Source: an uncultured Verrucomicrobiota bacterium
GTDB taxonomy: Bacteria > Verrucomicrobiota > Verrucomicrobiae > Verrucomicrobiales > DEV007
Direction: 5' to 3'
Assembly: GCA_902591645.1 (NCBI GenBank)
Contig: CACJBM010000010.1
Location: 1-40,111 of the forward strand
Length of the DNA stretch: 40,111 nt
The notes beneath the pieces were generated by a model that was not told the DNA's origin, ran no database searches, and saw only the letters and a program-made list of their open reading frames with translations. This document shows positions 18,088 to 25,861 of this stretch, in pieces; within the stretch, counting starts at the first letter, position 1, and every line of letters begins with the position of its first letter. The translations under genes were made by a program, and so were the position numbers.

Positions 18088-19532
18088 ACATTTCAGATCA
18101 TATTAATTCATCTTCTAATATAATTAATAGACGCTCTTTGCTTGGCCAGTCTGGCATTGCTCTCGGCTCGCTTGCTGCTGCATCAATGCTCAAAGGGGAA
18201 ACATCCTCAACGGTCAATGAAGGGCTTTCAGAACTTCCTCACTTTAAAGCTAAAGCTAAACGAGTGATTTACATGTTCCAATCCGGAGGCCCATCGCACA
18301 TCGATTTATTCAATCATTCAGAAAAGATTGATAAGCTTCACGGATCAGAATTACCGAAAAGCGTTAGAGGCGGCCAAAGACTCACAGGAATGACAGCAGG
18401 CTTAAAGCAACTCCTAGTTTGTGGACCAGTATCTCCAATGAAAAAAAGAGGCAATTCTGGAACATGGATGAGCGACTTGGTTCCTTACACTGGAAAAGTA
18501 GCAGATGAAATCACAGTAATAAATTCAATGCACACAGAAGCGATCAATCATGATCCCGGAATAACTCTACTCAATACAGGTTCACAAATACCAGGAAGAC
18601 CTAGCCTTGGTTCATGGGCAAGTTATGGTCTAGGCAGCAGCAATTCTAATATGCCGTCATATATTGTTTTGATATCGCAGGGCAATGGAAAGAACCCAGG
18701 ACAGCCAATTTTTTCCCGCCTGTGGGGCAGCGGATTCCTTCCAAGTCAGCACCAAGGCGTGCTGATGCGAAGTGGTAAGAATCCCCTGCTCTATCTGAAT
18801 GATCCACCAGGCATTAATCGTTCAACCAGGAGAAGGATGCTAGATGACCTTGCGTCACTCAATAAAGAGACCTATCAGGAATTTGCGGATCCGGAAATAG
18901 AAACGAGAATCGCTCAATATGAAATGGCTTTTAGGATGCAAACTGCAGCACCTGAAATTGTCGACATTTCCAAAGAACCCGAAAGCACTTTCAAACTTTA
19001 TGGAGAAGAAGCAAAAAAACCGGGAACTTATGCTTATAACTGCCTACTCGCGAGAAGGCTCGCCGAACGTGACGTTCGCTTCATTCAACTCTTTCATAGA
19101 GGCTGGGACCAACACGGCAGCCTAATCCCTCATCTTACCGCCCAATGTAAAGACACTGACCAACCCTCTGCCGCTTTGGTCACAGACCTAAAACAAAGAG
19201 GACTATTAAAAGACACGTTAATCATTTGGGGAGGTGAATTCGGTCGCACAGCATACAGCCAAGGTTCATTAAGAAATGGAAGAGACCATCATGGTCGTTG
19301 CTTCAGCATTTGGATGGCTGGAGGAGGAATCAAACAAGGACATGTCCATGGAAAAACTGATGACTATTGCTATAATATTGAAAAAGATCCTGTTCATACT
19401 CATGACATGAACGCCACTATCTTGCATTCCTTAGGCATAAATCACGAAAAATTCACATTCAAATTCCAAGGTCTCAATACCAGATTGACTGGAGTAGAAA
19501 AAGCAAAAGTGGTTAAAGAAATATTAGCTTAG
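18084..19532 (+). CDS. DUF1501 protein with Tat-like signal
   Basis: A 482-residue protein of the DUF1501 family (alkaline phosphatase/sulfatase-like fold), the usual partner of PSD1 proteins in planctomycetes and verrucomicrobia. Residues 15-25 contain [10 protein letters not shown] followed by a weakly hydrophobic Ala/Leu stretch, which fits a twin-arginine export signal. Family marks are [39 protein letters not shown] with the H cluster in [14 protein letters not shown] and [16 protein letters not shown]. The conserved Asp/His residues are likely metal ligands (inference from the fold). The activity is not known. Its ATG overlaps the stop of the cytochrome gene (ATGA), so translation is coupled and the two proteins probably work together in the periplasm. 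Confidence 0.9.
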   Translation: MNISDHINSSSNIINRRSLLGQSGIALGSLAAASMLKGETSSTVNEGLSELPHFKAKAKRVIYMFQSGGPSHIDLFNHSEKIDKLHGSELPKSVRGGQRLTGMTAGLKQLLVCGPVSPMKKRGNSGTWMSDLVPYTGKVADEITVINSMHTEAINHDPGITLLNTGSQIPGRPSLGSWASYGLGSSNSNMPSYIVLISQGNGKNPGQPIFSRLWGSGFLPSQHQGVLMRSGKNPLLYLNDPPGINRSTRRRMLDDLASLNKETYQEFADPEIETRIAQYEMAFRMQTAAPEIVDISKEPESTFKLYGEEAKKPGTYAYNCLLARRLAERDVRFIQLFHRGWDQHGSLIPHLTAQCKDTDQPSAALVTDLKQRGLLKDTLIIWGGEFGRTAYSQGSLRNGRDHHGRCFSIWMAGGGIKQGHVHGKTDDYCYNIEKDPVHTHDMNATILHSLGINHEKFTFKFQGLNTRLTGVEKAKVVKEILA

Positions 19533-19549
19533 AGATTTTAGCTAAATAT
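19521..19549. terminator. Possible bidirectional hairpin between convergent genes
   Basis: TTAGCT (19524-19529) and AGCTAA (19540-19545) form an inverted repeat with a 10-base AT-rich loop, flanked by more A/T pairs. It covers the DUF1501 stop and reaches the end of the oppositely directed esterase gene. Its symmetry would serve both strands, but the stem is short and GC-poor. Confidence 0.35.
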
Positions 19550-20364
19550 CATTTGCGTTTTTTGGAAAACATCCATTTGTAAAATTCCTCAGATGATAGA
19601 ACTAACCTCTTCGCGCCATGCCCTTCATTAGGATAAATCTTGATCTTGGCTAATTTTCCACCTGCTTTTCGAATCGCTGATACCATACGCTCAGATCTTT
19701 CAGCGGGAACAACCTTGTCCTTAGCTCCGGCAAATGCGTACACGGGCACTTTAGCTAAATTCTTGGCCCATTTATCCAATTCCTTAGTAACGGCTTTTGG
19801 CCCACCAGGTCCAATGCCACCAACTATGGGAGCAATCGCAGCAAAGTGTTCGGGAGAATTCCCTCCCCACAACCATGACCCATATCCTCCCATGCTATTG
19901 CCGGTAAGATAAATTCTATTCAAATCGATAGGAAGAGTGGCTTTTAGTTGATGTAGCCACTCATTAAGCTCTTCATACTCCCAGCTGCCTCGACCACCAC
20001 CCCGTGCTTCACGCAGACATTGCGGTGCCACTACAATACATGGTTCATCGATATTTTTTACAATTCCTCTCCATAGAGGTGCCACTTGCCCAGTTATTGC
20101 TTCAATATTATTTCCTCTTCCTCCTGCACCATGCAAATAGATCACTAAGGGGATTTTTTTTGAACCTTTAAGATTTTGAGAAAAGACGAGGAAGTCTAAA
20201 TTAATGGATTTAGCTTTTGCCTTAATGCCGGCGTTTAATTGATGAACTCTTTTAACGTCTTTAACATCATTCAAAGATTTTTTTTGTTCTTGAGCCGATG
20301 AAAAGAAATTAAATATAGAAAACAGGAAGGCGGATATGAGTGATATTAAAATTCTTTTTTCCAT
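19549..20364 (-). CDS. Secreted alpha/beta-hydrolase esterase or peptidase-like protein
   Basis: A 271-residue exported protein (signal peptide ending FFSSAQ at about 24) with a complete alpha/beta-hydrolase triad: Ser157 in TGNSMGGYG, Asp216 in AGAKDKVVP and His249 in PNEGHGA. The oxyanion strand is VIYLHGAGGRG. The form is that of the PHB-depolymerase/feruloyl esterase-like 'predicted peptidase' group (COG4099 type), typically acting on ester-linked decorations of polysaccharides. It directly follows a small secreted protein: the stop TAA of that gene abuts this ATG with no gap, so they are translationally coupled. The substrate is unknown; its place beside LPMO and glycosidase genes suggests a sugar ester (inference). 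Confidence 0.85.
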   Translation of the reverse strand: MEKRILISLISAFLFSIFNFFSSAQEQKKSLNDVKDVKRVHQLNAGIKAKAKSINLDFLVFSQNLKGSKKIPLVIYLHGAGGRGNNIEAITGQVAPLWRGIVKNIDEPCIVVAPQCLREARGGGRGSWEYEELNEWLHQLKATLPIDLNRIYLTGNSMGGYGSWLWGGNSPEHFAAIAPIVGGIGPGGPKAVTKELDKWAKNLAKVPVYAFAGAKDKVVPAERSERMVSAIRKAGGKLAKIKIYPNEGHGAKRLVLSSEEFYKWMFSKKRK

Positions 20365-20799
20365 TTATTTGTTATTAATTTTAAACCCGTTTGGAAGCAG
20401 TGCAGTATAATTATTTTCTGATTTCTTATGGAGATATGCCGTAATAGAATCCCCCCTATTAGGTATTGGATCATTTCCCTGTGGCCCTGGAATAGGCGGA
20501 ACCCTAACGCTTGGCTGCCAAGCTCCGATTGTTATCTTCTGACCAACTTTTATACCCTTTCCCTTCATTACGGTTTTAACTTTAATAATAACTTTAAATA
20601 TCTTGTCTCGATGAATACCTAGTGATTTTTCTACTTTTGATTTTGAAATCTTTGAAGAAACACCTATCACCTTGCCAGTGACAACGAGATTAGAACTTTC
20701 TTTAAGTTCTTTGGGGCTCATTGGACGAACTGCCGAAAAAACTGTAAATGGACAGACAATAACCAAAGCTATAATTGCAATGTTAATATTCATTATCAA
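20365..20799 (-). CDS. Small secreted protein of unknown function
   Basis: A 144-residue exported protein with hydrophobic leader INIAIIALVIVCPFTVFSA and a mature, basic, beta-rich domain: LVVTGKVIGVSS, VIIKVKTVMKGKGIKVGQKI, and NYTALLPNGFKIN at the end. The alternating strands with 'V.GKV..V ... V.KG..VG..I' look like a small beta-barrel such as an OB fold, similar to domains reported in assorted verrucomicrobial and planctomycetal secreted proteins. I do not recognise a named family. The gene ends exactly where the esterase gene begins (TAA then ATG), a layout that favours a shared function. The start is the first Met (20799); the third residue is also Met and equally possible. Confidence 0.7.
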   Translation of the reverse strand: MIMNINIAIIALVIVCPFTVFSAVRPMSPKELKESSNLVVTGKVIGVSSKISKSKVEKSLGIHRDKIFKVIIKVKTVMKGKGIKVGQKITIGAWQPSVRVPPIPGPQGNDPIPNRGDSITAYLHKKSENNYTALLPNGFKINNK

Positions 20800-20857
20800 T
20801 TATTCATATATAGCCCGCGAAAATAATATCTATCCGTACGTTTTATGGTGAAAAAAG

Positions 20858-20931
20858 CGCGCCCGAGAGGAGTCGAACCCCTAACCTCCTGATCCGTAGT
20901 CAGGCACTCTATCCAGTTGAGCTACGGGCGC
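20858..20931 (-). tRNA. tRNA-Arg (anticodon ACG)
   Basis: The reverse strand folds as a full cloverleaf. The acceptor arms are GCGCCCG (20925-20931) and CGGGCGC (20859-20865), with discriminator G at 20858. The D-arm is AGCTCAACTGGATAGAG. The anticodon arm is CCTGA-CTACGGA-TCAGG with anticodon ACG, and the T-arm loop is GGTTCGACTCC. It reads CGU/CGC/CGA codons once A34 is changed to inosine by TadA. CCA is not encoded, so it must be added by the nucleotidyltransferase. A run of six T follows the 3' end two bases later and may act as terminator. Confidence 0.95.
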
Positions 20932-20947
20932 TTATTTTATTAATAGA

Positions 20948-20953
20948 ATTATA
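20948..20953 (-). promoter_or_regulatory. Likely -10 box of the tRNA-Arg gene
   Basis: A perfect TATAAT on the minus strand lies 16 bases upstream of the tRNA 5' end. No good TTGACA-like -35 is found at 17 bases. The remaining gap up to 21192 shows only AT-rich DNA and very short frames. Confidence 0.45.
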
Positions 20954-21192
20954 TTACAAATTCCGCTTAAAAAGAATGGATAGATAAGCAAAACAGTGAC
21001 TTTCCGCAACCTAAAATTTAAAGGGTTTAAAAATCATTTATTACAAATCAAACACCTATGCAGCCAAAATCTTTTAGAACCTACTTCATTTCATAACATA
21101 AGTCGTATTCCGTTTTGCCCCCTGCTTCTTTAAACCTTTGGTATTCTGAAGAATGTTCCTCAAATAATAGAATATATTTCCTTTAACTCTCT

Positions 21193-22146
21193 CTATTTAT
21201 TAATTTTTATTTTCATTAGCTCTAGCATCACTTCCCCAATAACATTCAGATTCTCTACTGAAATTGATTTTAGATTATCCCTAGAAGTGTGCCACTTTCC
21301 TTTGCTAATATATCGTGAGTCAATGACATCCAATGCAGGAATTCCTGCTGCATTAAGAGGAACATGATCATCAGTTATCGGTGTAGGATATATTCCAAAT
21401 AGAGATCTATACCCTAAATTTTGAGCAGCTCTGTAAAGTTCCGATAGCAAATTTGATGGCGAATCATATGGTGGGTCAATCCGCATATTTTTATCACCAA
21501 CTAGATCCAGAACATAAGCTGACTGTGGCTTTTGATCAATTGGAGCGCTCCTCCAAAATTTTGCATAATGTCGGCTCCCATAAAGGCCATCAGTCGGCGT
21601 AAAATCAACTAGTGCCTCTTCACCATCAAAGAAAACAAGCTCAATTCCCTTTGCTATCTCGGGAAAATTAGAAAAAACTCTAGCCAATTCTAGTAACACT
21701 CCAGTACTTGATCCTCCATCGTTAGCTCCTAAGAATTCAACACCTTCTATTATCTTAGTATCGTAATGTGAGCATAATAAAATTATCCCTCCCCCTTTCT
21801 TCCACTCAATATCCTTACCAGAAACCATCGGAAATCTCGCCCTAAGATTAATGAATTCCATAGATCCATTAGGAGTGTCATCATTAAATGATTGGCGGAC
21901 CATTACCCATCCAAATTCTTGTAATTTTTCCTCTATGTATAAGCGCGCATTCTCAATGGATTGGCTCCCTGGAATTCGAGGACCAAAATTCACCAACTTC
22001 TGGACATGCTGGTACGCATTAGTACCTGAAAATTGACTTTTATTGGGTTTGCATGCCCCTAAAAGAAAAAATGTAATGCCAGAAAGAACAGCAAAAGAAA
22101 TAAGAGTATAGATTCTCTTATAACTAATCTGCATCGATTGCACCAA
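21193..22146 (-). CDS. M28 zinc metallopeptidase lipoprotein (glutaminyl cyclase-like)
   Basis: A 317-residue lipoprotein: TM-like leader and lipobox LLGAC with Cys32. The M28 core has the metal ligands expected for aminopeptidase/glutaminyl cyclase enzymes: SHYDTK (His127, Asp129), GANDGGSSTG (Asp143) and FFDGEEA (Glu176/177), with a last His likely in TDDHVPL. The order and the phrase 'NFGPRIPGS' near the mature start fit the glutaminyl-peptide cyclotransferase branch, but plain aminopeptidase activity cannot be excluded. The gene starts inside the end of parB (23-base overlap, or 11 if Met5 at 22134 is used), which implies coupled translation of two unrelated functions. It is anchored in the membrane and acts in the periplasm or outside. 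Confidence 0.85.
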   Translation of the reverse strand: MVQSMQISYKRIYTLISFAVLSGITFFLLGACKPNKSQFSGTNAYQHVQKLVNFGPRIPGSQSIENARLYIEEKLQEFGWVMVRQSFNDDTPNGSMEFINLRARFPMVSGKDIEWKKGGGIILLCSHYDTKIIEGVEFLGANDGGSSTGVLLELARVFSNFPEIAKGIELVFFDGEEALVDFTPTDGLYGSRHYAKFWRSAPIDQKPQSAYVLDLVGDKNMRIDPPYDSPSNLLSELYRAAQNLGYRSLFGIYPTPITDDHVPLNAAGIPALDVIDSRYISKGKWHTSRDNLKSISVENLNVIGEVMLELMKIKINK

Positions 22147-23029
22147 TCAGCTCAAGTATGCGCTGAAGATCTTCGTTACTGTAATATTCGATTTCAATCT
22201 TACCCTTCTTTGCCCCTTGATGAATTTGCACTTGCGTAGACAGCCTATCCCTCAACCGTTCCTGTACCTTTGATAAGGCAGCCGACAACTGCCCTTGCGA
22301 CTTATTCCTTGAGGTTACAGTTTTTTTAGTATCAGGATTTAAATGTTCACTGATAAGTTTTTCAGCCGCTCTAACAGTCATTCCGCTTTTAATGATCTGA
22401 TCAGCAAGAACAGTCTGCTCATTTTTAAGCTTAACACCAAGAATAACCTTAGCGTGGCCAATACTTATATGCCCAGCCACAAGATACTTTTGAACCTCAC
22501 TCGAAAGGTCAAGGAGGCGCATAGCATTAGCAACTGTAGCCCGGTTTTTACCGACTCTTGTTGCTATCTCCTCTTGTGTCATTCCAAAGTCTTTTGCCAA
22601 TCGTGTATAGGCCTGAGCTTCTTCAACAGGGTTCAAATCTTCACGCTGAAGATTTTCAATGAGTGCCATTTCAAGAACATCTCTATCACTCGCTTCACGA
22701 AAAATTACAGGGACTGATTCGACTTCTAATTTTTGACAGGCTCTCCAACGCCTTTCCCCGGCAATGAGTTCCAGCTTACTTTTAACTTTCCGAACAATCA
22801 GCGGCTGAATAACTCCATGCTCTCTGATAGACTCGACAAGCTCATTCAGCGATTCATCACTAAAATGCTTTCTCGGTTGTAGTGGACTCGGCACAATGTC
22901 TGTAAGCACAGCAGTAACCACTCGATCTCCTGGCCCGGGATCCATACTGACGGGTGTTGCTTTGGAACTGTCCTTACTGACTTTTCCAATTAATGCACCT
23001 AATCCTTTTCCTAAAGCCGGTTTGGCCAT
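22124..23029 (-). CDS. parB: Chromosome partitioning protein ParB
   Basis: A 301-residue ParB/Spo0J family protein, a CTP-dependent DNA clamp that loads at parS and spreads to segregate origins. It starts with the classic KGLGALIG, has the N-terminal ParB domain (PSPLQPRKHFSDESLNELVESI) with the CTP-binding motif GERRWRA at 91-97, then a helix-turn-helix region around 140-165 (TQEEIATRVGKNRATVAN), and a C-terminal dimerisation tail rich in charged residues. Normally parA precedes parB; here the gene upstream is infA, so parA must lie elsewhere. No parS-like 16-mer was noticed in this window. The M28 gene overlaps its 3' end. Confidence 0.95.
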   Translation of the reverse strand: MAKPALGKGLGALIGKVSKDSSKATPVSMDPGPGDRVVTAVLTDIVPSPLQPRKHFSDESLNELVESIREHGVIQPLIVRKVKSKLELIAGERRWRACQKLEVESVPVIFREASDRDVLEMALIENLQREDLNPVEEAQAYTRLAKDFGMTQEEIATRVGKNRATVANAMRLLDLSSEVQKYLVAGHISIGHAKVILGVKLKNEQTVLADQIIKSGMTVRAAEKLISEHLNPDTKKTVTSRNKSQGQLSAALSKVQERLRDRLSTQVQIHQGAKKGKIEIEYYSNEDLQRILELIGAIDAD

Positions 23030-23140
23030 GTCATGAGGCTAGGCGAAACTGATGAAACTGGCAAGATAAGCCGTAAGAAAAATAAACCTCAAAAAAACAG
23101 GATAAGCCTGTAATTCGCACCAATTAGAAATGTTGCAACC

Positions 23141-23455
23141 TTAGCCTAATCGATATGTAATACGAGCCTTATCAATGTCGTAAGGCGAAACCTCTAACTT
23201 GACCCTATCTCCAACCACCAAACGAATAAATCTTTTACGCATTTTGCCCGAAATATGTGCTAATAGCTCATGCCCATTCGACAATTTCACTTTAAACATC
23301 GTACCAGCCAAAACAGCTGAAATCGTTCCTTCTGCTTCTTGCGACTTATCAGCGCCCGAGCCTTCACGGCGACGACGACTTCCCTCCGCAATAGCTTTTT
23401 TGTCTACTCTTCTTGATCGTGCTTTTCTTGCTCTGGTTCGTTTTTCGTTGCCCAT
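23141..23455 (-). CDS. infA: Translation initiation factor IF-1 with basic N-terminal extension
   Basis: The C-terminal 65 or so residues are a clear IF-1 ([42 protein letters not shown]), an OB fold that binds the 30S A site. IF-1 is normally about 72 residues. Here 104 are coded: an extra stretch of about 38 residues ([28 protein letters not shown]) precedes the usual EAEGTISA. No other ATG, GTG or TTG in frame occurs between this ATG and the core, so the extension is almost certainly translated. It is strongly Arg/Lys-rich, which would suit rRNA or DNA contact (inference). There is no obvious SD before the start. Confidence 0.92.
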   Translation of the reverse strand: MGNEKRTRARKARSRRVDKKAIAEGSRRRREGSGADKSQEAEGTISAVLAGTMFKVKLSNGHELLAHISGKMRKRFIRLVVGDRVKLEVSPYDIDKARITYRLG

Positions 23456-23498
23456 AAATAATTAATTTGTCGCCCTATTAAATCGAATAGTTAATTGT

Positions 23499-23504
23499 AT
23501 TCTA
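23499..23504 (-). promoter_or_regulatory. Candidate -10 box for infA
   Basis: TAGAAT on the minus strand, preceded by TGTGT, 44 bases before the infA ATG. No convincing -35 is found, so it is only a suggestion. Confidence 0.25.
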
Positions 23505-23547
23505 ACACATTTTTTACATATTTGCACATTTTCATGATTTTTATTCA

Positions 23548-23553
23548 TATAAT
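23548..23553 (+). promoter_or_regulatory. Candidate -10 box for avtA and its leader ORF
   Basis: A perfect TATAAT, with TTGCAC (23522-23527) 20 bases upstream, longer than the optimal 17. Transcription would start near 23560, only about six bases before the ATG of the short leader frame at 23566, which would make that frame nearly leaderless. Confidence 0.35.
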
Positions 23554-23565
23554 AATAAATTCAAC

Positions 23566-23604
23566 ATGCGCTCATTAATTCTAAAGTCCCTTAACGTGCG
23601 ATGA
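23566..23604 (+). CDS. Possible 12-residue leader peptide before avtA
   Basis: ATG at 23566 opens a frame reading MRSLILKSLNVR and stops at TGA 23602-23604. That stop overlaps the avtA ATG as ATGA, a standard coupling arrangement. Five of its twelve residues are Leu, Ile or Val. avtA makes and uses branched-chain and alanine-related amino acids, so an attenuation or coupling role is possible. No SD is visible, and no terminator/antiterminator pair was seen. It could be a chance frame. Confidence 0.35.
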   Translation: MRSLILKSLNVR

Positions 23605-24869
23605 GTTTTGATTTTAAATTTTCCACTTTCGGAGAAAAACTTGAACAAAAAGGAGGAATCGTAGACCTCATGCAAGATTTGGGAAAAGCACTCAATGAAC
23701 AAACTAGCATGCGAATGATGGGAGGTGGGAACCCTGCTGCAATACCAGAAGTCCAATCTATTTGGAGAAAGCGAACTGCAGAACTTTTATCAGAAGAAAA
23801 CAATTTCAATTCAACCTTAGTCAATTACGACCCCCCATCAGGAAATCCAAAATATTTAAGCGCAGTAGCAAAAAGTCTTAACCATGAATATGGATGGAAT
23901 TTAAAATCAAAGAATATAGCCGTCACCTCCGGTGCACAGACTGCCTTCTTTTTTCTATTTAATATACTTGCTGGAAAATTTGCAAACGGTCAGCAGAAAA
24001 AAATTTTATTACCATTGGCACCTGAATATATCGGGTATGCTAATCAGGGAATAACTCAAAATATTTTCGTAGCCCAACCAGCTATAATAGAGGAAAAAGG
24101 GAAAAACCAATTCAAGTATCATGTGGACTTCAAGCAACTTAAAATTGACGATGAGATTGCAGCCATTTGTGTTTCTAGACCAACTAATCCCAGTGGAAAT
24201 GTTCTTACTGATCAAGAAATTAATCAACTCTCAGAAATCTCTAGATCCAAAAATATTCCACTAATCATTGATAACGCGTATGGAAATCCTTTTCCAGGAG
24301 CCATCTTTACAGAGGCGACTCCGATATGGGATGAACACATCATTTTAACTCTTAGCTTATCAAAGCTTGGTCTTCCTGGCACTAGAACTGGAATCGTAAT
24401 TGGTTCAGAAAAAATAATAGCTGCCATAACTGCAGCTAATGCCATCGTTGGTCTTGCAAATAACAACATCGGCCAAGCTCTAAGCTTACCGCTCATTGAA
24501 AGTGGAGAGTTAATTACGATGAGCAAGAATCTTATCAAACCATTTTACAAGGATCGTATGTTAAGGGCTCGCTCTTATGTAGAAGATGCTTTCGGCGACA
24601 CTATTCCTTACAAGCTTCATGAAAGTGAGGGGGCTTTCTTTTTATGGTTTTGGTTTCCTGGGTTACCTATAACAACAATCAAACTTTACGAAAAACTTAA
24701 GAAAAGAAACGTCCTAGTCGTTCCTGGAGAATATTTCTTCTTTGGGTCAGCTGAACAATGGGATCACAGCCATGAATGTATCAGGGTCACCTTTTCGCAA
24801 TCTGATAATATTGTGAAAGAAGGAATTCAAATAATTGCAGATGAGGTCGCTAAATCGTATGGGATTTAA
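23601..24869 (+). CDS. avtA: Valine-pyruvate aminotransferase
   Basis: A 422-residue PLP enzyme that matches AvtA from its first residues (FSTFGEKLEQKGGIVDLMQDL, then MGGGNPAAIPE at about 40-50). It exchanges amino groups between valine, alanine and their keto acids. PLP contacts are the aspartate Asp224 in IIDNAYGNP and the Schiff-base lysine Lys255 in SLSKLGLPGTRTG. NYDPPSGNPKYL (about 75-86) and TSGAQTAFFFLFN (about 109-121) are typical. The gene is transcribed away from infA and ends three bases before the oppositely oriented mtnP. Its ATG overlaps the stop of a possible leader peptide. Confidence 0.93.
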   Translation: MSFDFKFSTFGEKLEQKGGIVDLMQDLGKALNEQTSMRMMGGGNPAAIPEVQSIWRKRTAELLSEENNFNSTLVNYDPPSGNPKYLSAVAKSLNHEYGWNLKSKNIAVTSGAQTAFFFLFNILAGKFANGQQKKILLPLAPEYIGYANQGITQNIFVAQPAIIEEKGKNQFKYHVDFKQLKIDDEIAAICVSRPTNPSGNVLTDQEINQLSEISRSKNIPLIIDNAYGNPFPGAIFTEATPIWDEHIILTLSLSKLGLPGTRTGIVIGSEKIIAAITAANAIVGLANNNIGQALSLPLIESGELITMSKNLIKPFYKDRMLRARSYVEDAFGDTIPYKLHESEGAFFLWFWFPGLPITTIKLYEKLKKRNVLVVPGEYFFFGSAEQWDHSHECIRVTFSQSDNIVKEGIQIIADEVAKSYGI

Positions 24870-24872
24870 CCA

Positions 24873-25754
24873 CTATAAAAATCTCCCTATGATCGGCTCA
24901 AGCTTCAGTTTTGTCTTCTCTGGCCAAACTGCAGAGTCTGTCAAAATTGCATTAGAAAGTGCGGTGTGCTCGGGCCAGTTCGGCTCCTTTGGAATTTGAG
25001 AGATTACCACGGGAATGATTTTCTTAGCTGCTTGAGCATTAGCTTTCAAGTGACCAATAACCGTTTCTGCAGTGACTGGATCTTCTTCAATTTTCCAGCA
25101 ATCATAATCGGTTACCATCGAAAGGGTAGCTAAAGCCATTTCAGCTTCTCTTGCCAGTTTAGCTTCGGGCAAATTGGTCATTCCGATCACATCAAAACCT
25201 AATTTTTGATTATTCAAAGACTCAGCACGAGTCGAAAATGCCGGACCATCCATATTCACATAAGTTCCTCCGTCATGCACTTTACCTTGGTGCATTTTAT
25301 TAGCAGTCTCAAAAAGCAATGATCGTAATTCTTCACTGACAGGATCCCCAAATGCAACATGAGCGCATATCCCATCTCCAAAGAAAGTACACTCATCCCG
25401 TTGACTTGTTCTATCAAAATACTGATCAGGAAGAACAATATCCCTAGGAGCATACTCATCCTGCAAACTACCCACAGCCGTCACTGCAATGACCCATCGA
25501 ACCCCTAAAGATTTCAGTGCCCAGAAGTTGGCCCTATGATTTAATTCATGGGGCAAGATCGTATGCCCCTTACCGTGACGTGGAAGGAAAAATACTCTTC
25601 TCCCCTCAATCCGACACTCAGTTATATCGTCTGAAGGATCACCGTAAGGTGTTCTTATTGTGTATTCATCAATCTTTTCAGCTCCTTCGATCTCGTAAAG
25701 CCCGCTGCCTCCAATGACGGCAATTGCAGGCTCTTGATCATCGATATTTGTCAT
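24873..25754 (-). CDS. mtnP: S-methyl-5'-thioadenosine phosphorylase
   Basis: A 293-residue PNP/UDP-phosphorylase family enzyme that splits 5'-methylthioadenosine with phosphate into adenine and methylthioribose-1-phosphate (methionine salvage, polyamine by-product removal). Marks are AVIGGSGLYEIEG at 13-25 (phosphate loop), LPRHGKGHTILPHELNHRAN, VAFGDPVS, VNMDGPAFSTRAES and IGMTNLPEAKLAREAEM. The last contains the NxPExxLA-type motif of MTAP; the Asp in TDYDCW fits adenine recognition. There are no other methionine-salvage genes around. It converges on avtA with only three bases between the stops, and diverges from the S8 protease gene across a 107-base gap. Confidence 0.92.
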   Translation of the reverse strand: MTNIDDQEPAIAVIGGSGLYEIEGAEKIDEYTIRTPYGDPSDDITECRIEGRRVFFLPRHGKGHTILPHELNHRANFWALKSLGVRWVIAVTAVGSLQDEYAPRDIVLPDQYFDRTSQRDECTFFGDGICAHVAFGDPVSEELRSLLFETANKMHQGKVHDGGTYVNMDGPAFSTRAESLNNQKLGFDVIGMTNLPEAKLAREAEMALATLSMVTDYDCWKIEEDPVTAETVIGHLKANAQAAKKIIPVVISQIPKEPNWPEHTALSNAILTDSAVWPEKTKLKLEPIIGRFL

Positions 25755-25861
25755 GACCTCAGATTAACTAGATATAAAAAAAGGTCTAGCTGTAATAAAT
25801 TAAATAAGCTTATCTTTAACACCATGTACTCGAATAGAAACCAAGTGTAATTTTTTGTCAG

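Noticed and set aside
21080..21190. Short minus-strand frames after the M28 gene, e.g. one ending EYDLCYEMK and a TTG frame starting RNILQNTKG
   Set aside because: One has no normal start, the other is only 25 codons from TTG with no SD. They look protein-like in part, but cannot be supported.
22343..22717. 124-codon frame antisense to parB
   Set aside because: Shadow of parB; no start context or motif.
22124..23600. parS site near parB
   Set aside because: No match to the usual 16-bp GTTTCACGTGAAAC-type palindrome was noticed; a pattern search would be decisive.
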